This document shows positions 6,401-10,349 of a stretch of 10,349 nt of DNA, one piece after another. Position 1 is the first letter of the stretch. The number at the start of each line of letters is the position of its first letter. The stretch spans positions 1 through 10,349 of the forward strand of contig JAHWIG010000019.1 in NCBI GenBank assembly GCA_019322735.1. Reading direction: 5' to 3'. The stretch comes from Candidatus Woesearchaeota archaeon (GTDB lineage: Archaea > Nanobdellota > Nanobdellia > Woesearchaeales > BS150m-G63). The notes under the pieces were generated by a model, which did not search any database, was not told where the DNA came from, and saw only the letters and a program-made list of their open reading frames with translations. Position numbers and translations under genes: made by a program.

Positions 6401-9400
6401 TTTGTTGCAGTATGTGTTACTGAGAAAGTATATGTTGTATTTGTTCTGTTTTCACTTATATCTTGATATAATGTAATATTTCCTGCATTTGCTTCTGTTA
6501 TCATAACAGTTGTTTCATCAAAGGAAGCATTATCAGTTGTATCTGTTAATATCCATGTTGAACTTAGTAGTTCTTTTGCTTTAGCCACAGGAGTTATGTT
6601 GATATCTGTGCTCGCTGAGGTATCTGTATGGTTTATTGTGTATGTTAATGTTTGGCTGTCAATATCATTAAAATAATCTTCTAGGAACAAAGCATCATAG
6701 TTACTTTGATTCATAAACCAGGATTGATTTGGTATGGTGCTTGATGTTGGGGCATCATTTACTGGAGTCACATTTAGATTCACCATATTGCTTGCTACTT
6801 TGGTGAAACTGTCATTTACAAAGAATCTTATTCTATGTTCTCCAAAGAAGTCAGAAGTTGGAGAGAATGTTGTATTTCCTTCTGTTTGATTTATATTTGT
6901 TGTAATACTCTCTGTAAATGAAATTGTTGTGTTTTGATTATAGTCATTCAATAAGTCAGTTGAGCTTCTTCTATAATCATATATAGCTAATTCATCAATG
7001 TATGCATTGGCTTGTTTTGATGTGGCCGCATCTGATCCAACGTACATAGTTAAACTATTGAAGTCTTCTCCAGAAATTGAACTGAAGGATATTGGGCCAG
7101 AGTTTGTTGTTGTTTCATTGTCTATTGTAAGAGATATTGACCCATTGTCCTTCCATGTTACTGCTATGAATTTCCATTCATCATTGCTCCAATTGATCAA
7201 ATTATGTGTGACAGTCCAATTTCTTTCTATAACACCAAATTCTAGATTATTTCCTTTTCTTCCTAACCAGAAAATATCATCTATAGCTTCAATTCCCTGT
7301 GATTCTTGATTGTCTTCAAGTCCTAAAATGAAATTTGCAGTACCCTCTCCAATTAGAATCATTGAATCTTCTCCAGAAGTCAGCGATGTTAGAACTAATT
7401 CACCACTTGAGCTTGATGAGGCTGTATCAGAAATTTTTGAGTTTATTAGATTGACAACTTCAGTTATTGAATATTCTGTTGCATTGAATGTTATATTAAA
7501 AGATTGACTATCAATTGTTGCCTCAAAGAATGTTGTGTCTGTTGTTGCATCTTCTCCTGTAGATTCTTGGTTTTCAGTAAATCCAAGTAAACTATTGGCA
7601 GTTCCATTGAGTATCTTGATATCTGCAGTTGAACTAGTATCTGTTGTTTCAAGTTTAATGCTGCCATTTGAATCACTTGCTGTTATACCAATTACTACAA
7701 GATTTAATAGATGTGTAACGTCTGCAGTTGTTAATGTTCTATTGTCTGTCTTGTTGAAAACAGTTATTGTTCCATTGACTTCTGGATGGGTTACTGATGA
7801 ATAATTGTAATCCCCTTCTGTGGCGAATACGTAACTAAAGCTACCATTAAATACAAGGTCATTAGAGCTTGTTGATTCTGGGCCAACTATACTTATGTTA
7901 TGTGTTACACCAGTGTCAAGATTTGTCCATGTTACATTAGTTCCTAACTCTATTGATAAGTTTTGAGGGGATGAGCTTAGATTTTGTATTGTTATATCTT
8001 TTGTTAAATTATTTTCACTTAAGTTGATTGTGTAATTTATATCACTGCTTTGAACTTTGAATATATTATTTCCTGTAGTAGTATTATCTCCAAGAGTTAT
8101 ATTAAATGGTCCTTGAGTTGTTCCTGTAATTGAAGCTGAAGTTGCATTTGTTTCAACTGTAAAGACAAATGGCCAGGTATTGGTTGAGGTTAATGAAGCT
8201 GTTGTTCCTTCTCCTATTGAAGAATCTAAGCGGATATTAAAGAATGTAGCATCTTCATTTAATGTATCATTGCCATCCCATAATGGTTTTACAAACATCT
8301 CAATTGTTCCTTGTTCTTTGTTGAAGTTGTTTCTGCTATAGTTGCTGTATGATGTGGCTATTGGATAGCTTAAGCTGCCTGGTTGTCTTTGTCCATCATA
8401 GAAGGCGCTTGCATATTCCTTTTGTTCGAATTGTACTTTATCAACCTTGACCCAAGTATTGTTACTATCAGAGTCTACTATGATTTGTGCATAAGTAGAA
8501 TCTAGTGGGGAGGTAAGAGTAAGAATTCTTTTGCTCGCACTATCGTTTAGTAAAGTTGTATTGTCTAGATCAATAAGGCCACTGCAATTTTCACTATTTT
8601 GACAATCAAGGGTAGAGCCAAGGAAAGAAAGCGTTTTGTTTGTTGTATTATCAGTAAAGTACAATTCATTGAACCAGTTTATGTGTAATCTACCAGTTCC
8701 AGAAGAAGAATTAGTAACCATATATAAACTCAATGTGTAGTTTTCGTTTTCTGTTACATTAATAATTTGAGAATAATAGTTGTGTTCGTTGATAATCACA
8801 TATCTTGGAGGTGCATTGTGCTGGTAATCTGGATGGCTGTATCTTGTCCATTCTTTTGGTATTGTTATCTGTTCAGCATCTTGCGTGGAGTTTTCAAAGT
8901 CCCCATTTAATATTAAATTCATTATTGCTGATTCTAATAATATACTATAGCCATCTATTCCATCATCTGTGTTTATGTTTTCATAGCTTCCATCGTTGTA
9001 GTTTGTTGTCTCTGTTAAATTATCTAGATTATCATAGAGCAATATCCCTCTTGGATACATTGTGTAATTGTATGTGAGATTGTCATTATCTGGATCATAG
9101 AAGTATGATGGGTTTAAGGTTAAATTTGTATAATTAGTATCTTCTGGCCATGAGGTGTCTTGAATTGTTTGATTAAAGACTGGTGGTGTTGAATAGATTG
9201 TGAAGTTAAACCATTCAGATGAATTATTTGAACTATTTGCAGAGTCATTTAAATTTCCAGCCAAATCATAAGCTAGAGATTTCCAGAATATTGTTTTTGA
9301 TTTGTTTGTGTAATCTGAATTAATAGTTCCAGAGAAAGTATCATCAAGGAAACTTAATCCTGAAGATAAATTAATTTCTTCATATTCATTTGTATTTGAT

Positions 9401-10349
9401 GTGTTGTAGGTATAGATGATCTTTACACTCTCTTTATCAATGTTATTCTCGTTTGCATCCCAGATAAATACATTGTTGATCCAATTTATGCTTAATGTTA
9501 CATTGTCATAATCATATGTTGGAGATGGAGAAACAGTCGGATTAGCATAAGTTGGCGGTGTTTTATCTACAACAAACCAGGTTTCTATTGTTTCTGTATT
9601 GTTTAATGTATCTGTTGATTTGAATACAGCATCATATCTTGCATCAGGCCATTCACTTGTATTTACATAATAAGTATTGTTCCATTCAAAGCTTGCAGAA
9701 CTATTTGTTGTTGAATTTGTTTTTATTACTGTGCCGTTTTGATGGGATATTGTGTAGTTTGCTGTTACTGTATAATTTGCTCCAAAAGTTGAGTTTGTGC
9801 TGTTGATAAATACTCTGATGAACAATGTATCTCTTAGCCATTGGCCGCGAAATTGCCATGGATCTGTATCAATTTCCATATAAGGTTCTAGTAGATCAAG
9901 GGTGAAGTTTATTGATTCATTATTGTAGTTTCCTAATGTGTCATTTGTATGTGCAAAGAAAGTGTAATTTCCTGTTGTGAAAGCAGATGTTGACCATGCG
10001 AAGTAATAGCTATTATTCAATAATACAAAAGGAGTTCCTGTCAGACCATTAGCTATGGTGTCATCAGTTGAATTTACTATTGTATACCAAGTAGCATCTA
10101 TATCATTTAATGTATCATTAATATCTACATAGAATTCTACAAGTATCCCAACAGTTGCATTATTTTCTGGAGAAGTTATATTTATTTCTGGAGCAGTCTG
10201 GTCTATTCTGAATGTTAAATTATTTGTTGAATTAATACATCTATCTGCAAATGAACTGTTATCACATGTAGTGATATACCAGCTGTAGTTTCCATCAAGC
10301 CAATCTGTTGTGTTTGATATATTTAAAGTATAATTCGAATCTGTAATTG
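3481..10349 (-). CDS. Giant multidomain surface protein, membrane-anchored (5' end outside window)
   Basis: The frame is open from the right edge to TAA at 3481-3483, at least 2288 codons. Residue numbers below count from the codon at 10020. Order from outside to inside: Ig-like domains (the first, with T-A-P-E-I-N-I-T-S-P-E, lies upstream of 10020; others to about 275); first half of a cadherin-like domain (279-325); CBM4-like NGDFE module (366-535); split LamG (541-605 and 911-1028) enclosing a degenerate cupredoxin and two GTAxxxLGx modules; second cadherin half (1042-1086); another split cadherin-like domain (1095-1323); third GTAxxxLGx-like module (1377-1471); pentapeptide solenoid (1491-1645); PKD (1696-1790); six Cys-rich repeats (1800-1963); TM helix (1979-1997); Pro/Lys linker; three cytoplasmic GW repeats. 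Sequons are dense (15 in residues 1-150). The basic RLRSKPPKK after the TM places the C-terminus in the cytosol. Such proteins serve attachment or recognition; the ligand is unknown. Confidence 0.95.
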   Translation of the reverse strand, partial: ITDSNYTLNISNTTDWLDGNYSWYITTCDNSSFADRCINSTNNLTFRIDQTAPEINITSPENNATVGILVEFYVDINDTLNDIDATWYTIVNSTDDTIANGLTGTPFVLLNNSYYFAWSTSAFTTGNYTFFAHTNDTLGNYNNESINFTLDLLEPYMEIDTDPWQFRGQWLRDTLFIRVFINSTNSTFGANYTVTANYTISHQNGTVIKTNSTTNSSASFEWNNTYYVNTSEWPDARYDAVFKSTDTLNNTETIETWFVVDKTPPTYANPTVSPSPTYDYDNVTLSINWINNVFIWDANENNIDKESVKIIYTYNTSNTNEYEEINLSSGLSFLDDTFSGTINSDYTNKSKTIFWKSLAYDLAGNLNDSANSSNNSSEWFNFTIYSTPPVFNQTIQDTSWPEDTNYTNLTLNPSYFYDPDNDNLTYNYTMYPRGILLYDNLDNLTETTNYNDGSYENINTDDGIDGYSILLESAIMNLILNGDFENSTQDAEQITIPKEWTRYSHPDYQHNAPPRYVIINEHNYYSQIINVTENENYTLSLYMVTNSSSGTGRLHINWFNELYFTDNTTNKTLSFLGSTLDCQNSENCSGLIDLDNTTLLNDSASKRILTLTSPLDSTYAQIIVDSDSNNTWVKVDKVQFEQKEYASAFYDGQRQPGSLSYPIATSYSNYSRNNFNKEQGTIEMFVKPLWDGNDTLNEDATFFNIRLDSSIGEGTTASLTSTNTWPFVFTVETNATSASITGTTQGPFNITLGDNTTTGNNIFKVQSSDINYTINLSENNLTKDITIQNLSSSPQNLSIELGTNVTWTNLDTGVTHNISIVGPESTSSNDLVFNGSFSYVFATEGDYNYSSVTHPEVNGTITVFNKTDNRTLTTADVTHLLNLVVIGITASDSNGSIKLETTDTSSTADIKILNGTANSLLGFTENQESTGEDATTDTTFFEATIDSQSFNITFNATEYSITEVVNLINSKISDTASSSSSGELVLTSLTSGEDSMILIGEGTANFILGLEDNQESQGIEAIDDIFWLGRKGNNLEFGVIERNWTVTHNLINWSNDEWKFIAVTWKDNGSISLTIDNETTTNSGPISFSSISGEDFNSLTMYVGSDAATSKQANAYIDELAIYDYRRSSTDLLNDYNQNTTISFTESITTNINQTEGNTTFSPTSDFFGEHRIRFFVNDSFTKVASNMVNLNVTPVNDAPTSSTIPNQSWFMNQSNYDALFLEDYFNDIDSQTLTYTINHTDTSASTDINITPVAKAKELLSSTWILTDTTDNASFDETTVMITEANAGNITLYQDISENRTNTTYTFSVTHTATNTNISEINYSVIIQELNSTEGILETTIFDLTGELTTLTQAYTTSTNNLTTIRVTLQQNPLVNNVTANSTWTNPSFTLSGNWVSFTQPENFTGTEIIYFNISDGENYTLSNNITLEVYLNILFNTYIDGIYYSETNHNNTLIEIYQSELYNSNITGTGIIETNATITGNETGPFNTTVNYVLDLTYTNNSIEESCSVTLDQGGSTSTGTIVTNITSSCNITATNNSGYLKLTTFGVGIDEYITITGGNATSELGLITGARYNGTSFSRTEIKSSFLNYTNLTNSNATDSSINLSKIINSTLDDCDVRNSLVKNYNASNCIITDSEVDPVNITRNLLNSNVTNNSNVFDTELINSTVINSTINASIITTSTINNTVNLFNSTITNSIILNSNISDVTLTDTTVDSSTIDPSNVTNSTITGSSTVLNSNITDSTINNSNVSMSWILGITLVNANVTNNIIYAGLVYNSAGSLIYNFSESSQTNSLANITNYPPHITSFNFSQEGTDNPKVQADIEDENLGGAISDNLTYTINWGDSSSTTGNITSSGEGFEVDRNHEYSSSGNYTATLTVTDSFGETDTESGNLTLTETVSEGGTTCYDGIQNQGETGVDCGGPCSSCNSGGGSGTPSPPTPTCTDEILNQDETGIDCGGVCAACPSSATCSDGILNQDETGIDCGGSCSACPAATCYDGIQNQDEEDVDCGGQSCAPCTVAATCYDNIQNQGESGTDCGGPCTLCATCFDSVQNQGEEDIDCGGPCSTCIGEEQPAVFGIPLNYMPYIFGSFIALVAIIGLLLRLRSKPPKKPETEIKPLPKLTPIEKPIPPPQEEKPIKAIKPKAEDDQFTNLKEYIKIRLSHGFDKEHIKQALLIKGWPEEVLDVALDGSKELESKLNDVDEYIKSSSAEGYSLENIRDSLLEQGWSEGITDLILFSCHKPHKNNDQLKGYINYKLAQGKKPDEIKQILTSIGWNEEVINSVL
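3484..3888 (-). repeat. Three cytoplasmic 38-39-residue helical 'GW' repeats
   Basis: Three tandem copies occupy 3772-3888, 3628-3744 and 3484-3597. They share the pattern L..YI......G...e.I...L...GW.eev...vL: for example KEYIKIRL ending KGWPEEVLDVAL, DEYIKSSS ending QGWSEGITDLIL, and KGYINYKL ending IGWNEEVINSVL. Each should form two or three short helices, rather like UBA/CUE folds, though no family assignment is certain. They follow the TM segment and Pro-rich linker, so they face the cytosol and probably bind an internal partner. Copies are separated by 9-10 variable residues. Confidence 0.85.
3889..4092 (-). other. C-terminal transmembrane anchor and Pro/Lys-rich linker of the giant protein
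   Basis: The hydrophobic stretch MPYIFGSFIALVAIIGLLL (4030-4086) is a single membrane span. It is followed by RLRSKPPKK, a positive stop-transfer signal, and about 40 residues rich in Pro, Lys and Glu (PLPKLTPIEKPIPPPQEEKP) that form an extended linker to the helical repeats. The topology is outside-to-inside by the positive-inside rule. Confidence 0.9.
4132..4623 (-). repeat. Six Cys-rich repeats (CxDxxxNQxExxxDCGGxCxxC) next to the membrane
   Basis: Six copies of a 22-23-residue unit, the first being C-YDGIQNQGETGVDCGGPCSSC, with four Cys each. Variants are CTDEILNQDETGIDCGG, CSDGILNQDETGIDCGG, CYDGIQNQDEEDVDCGG (with an extra residue, QSC), CYDNIQNQGESGTDCGG and CFDSVQNQGEEDIDCGG. Short Ala/Pro/Thr linkers separate them, and one longer Gly/Ser/Pro linker follows copy 1. 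The spacing suggests two disulfides per unit and a possible Ca-binding acidic loop, giving a stiff membrane-proximal stalk. Copies 2 and 3 are most alike and look like recent duplications. Confidence 0.92.
4651..4935 (-). other. PKD-like domain in the giant protein
   Basis: Residues about 1696-1790 contain TYTINWGDSSSTTG, then HEYSSSGNYTATLTVTDSFG. The WGDs motif, the 'H.Y...G.Y..tltVtDs.G' strand and the length of about 90 residues are typical of a PKD beta-sandwich. It lies between the pentapeptide solenoid and the Cys-rich stalk. Confidence 0.85.
5086..5550 (-). repeat. Extracellular pentapeptide-repeat solenoid, about 30 units
   Basis: In residues 1491-1645 an aliphatic residue recurs every fifth position: 1496, 1501, 1506, 1511, 1516, (A)1521, 1526, 1531, 1536, 1541, 1551, 1556, 1561, 1566, 1571, 1576; then after a one-residue slip 1587 to 1622 without a miss; then after a second slip 1628, 1633, 1638, 1643. 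Units look like STINN, SNVTN, STITG, SNITD. This is the signature of a four-sided pentapeptide beta-helix, here with Ser/Thr/Asn in place of the usual Ala/Asp/Gly and about twenty N-x-S/T sequons. Confidence 0.8.
6937..8400 (-). other. LamG-like domain split by an insertion of about 300 residues
   Basis: The first part (residues 541-605, 8206-8400) has YDGQRQPGSL, GTIEMFVKPLWDG and ATFFNIR. The second part (911-1028, 6937-7290) has IFWLGRKGNNLEFGVI, NDEWKFIAVTWKDNG-SISLTIDN and AYIDELAIYDYRRS. Joined together they give the usual order of a LamG/concanavalin-like jelly roll (GTIE.wvkP ... Wk.iavTW..ng ... iDelaiYd). Between them are the cupredoxin and two GTAxxxLGx modules. Confidence 0.75.
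7747..8007 (-). other. Degenerate cupredoxin (plastocyanin-like) domain
   Basis: Residues about 672-758 read GTNVTWTNLDTGVTHNI, then GSFSYVFATEGDYNYSS-VTHPEVNGTITV, which matches the amicyanin/plastocyanin pattern 'G..V.W.N.D...H.v' and 'F.y.F...G.Y.Y.C..HP.M.G.i.V'. His707 and His745 are kept, but the Cys ligand is Ser742 and the Met ligand is Val748, so a type-1 copper site is not expected. It interrupts a repeat module described separately. Confidence 0.75.
8416..8925 (-). other. CBM4-like carbohydrate-binding module
   Basis: Residues about 366-535 start with MNLILNGDFENST, the N-terminal hallmark of the CBM_4_9/galactose-binding-like group, and contain IPKEWTRYS, INVTENENYTLSLYMV, and near the end TWVKVDKVQFEQKEYAS, the family's final 'v.vD.vqlE.g..as'. 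It directly precedes LamG, a pairing common in surface adhesins. Sugar binding is inferred only. Confidence 0.7.

Noticed and set aside
3644..9077. Several plus-strand ORFs of 65-114 codons inside the giant gene (for example 4197-4445, 5123-5467, 8805-9077), plus one minus-strand ORF at 7491-7676
   Set aside because: They are shadows of a low-complexity Asn/Thr/Ser-rich reading frame: their products are biased repeats without domain features, and the minus-strand frame is unbroken and rich in recognisable domains.
10018..10020. Start of the giant gene at the TTG codon at 10020
   Set aside because: The same frame stays open through 109 further codons to the window edge and encodes typical Ig-like sequence (T-A-P-E-I-N-I-T-S-P-E), with no signal peptide at 10020; the true start is outside.

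Overview
The window looks archaeal and very likely comes from a DPANN-type lineage (Woesearchaeota/Pacearchaeota-like). It is AT-rich and carries the archaeal/eukaryotic ribosome-recycling ATPase Rli/ABCE1, an archaeal-type TrmI, an AbrB-fold mini-regulator, stand-alone RAM-domain genes, TATA-box promoters, a tRNA-Thr with U73 and no encoded CCA, and a giant membrane-anchored surface protein crowded with N-glycosylation sequons. The lineage is inferred from gene style and not proved by a marker.

Layout. Bases 3-206 (+) are the C-terminal end of an Lrp/AsnC-type RAM domain. Its stop codon abuts a tRNA-Thr(CGU) on the minus strand (206-278). Four bases upstream of the tRNA is a small minus-strand zinc-ribbon gene (283-438). 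This gene and the plus-strand rli gene (493-2247) diverge from one TATA element at 463-468 that is exactly midway between their two ATGs, so both mRNAs are probably leaderless. The Rli protein has a half-degraded Fe-S domain that keeps the four cysteines for one cluster and has lost all four for the other.

A minus-strand operon runs towards rli: abrB-like gene (3217-3378), trmI (2513-3220, ATGA overlap) and a 74-residue RAM protein (2251-2475, preceded by a strong Shine-Dalgarno). Its promoter region carries three copies of an 11-bp dyad at exact 20-bp spacing around the probable TATA box, and a perfect 20-bp palindrome over the stop codon of the next gene.

The remaining two thirds (3481-10349, minus) is one open reading frame of at least 2288 codons whose 5' end lies outside the window. 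It encodes a surface protein with Ig-like and cadherin-like domains, a CBM4-like module, LamG, a degenerate cupredoxin, a pentapeptide solenoid, a PKD domain, six Cys-rich repeats, one transmembrane helix, a Pro-rich linker and three cytoplasmic 'GW' helical repeats. Several extracellular domains appear nested inside one another. The translation and RNA genes form a housekeeping part; the giant gene is the accessory, novel part. No mobile element, CRISPR array or gene-free stretch over 300 bases was seen.
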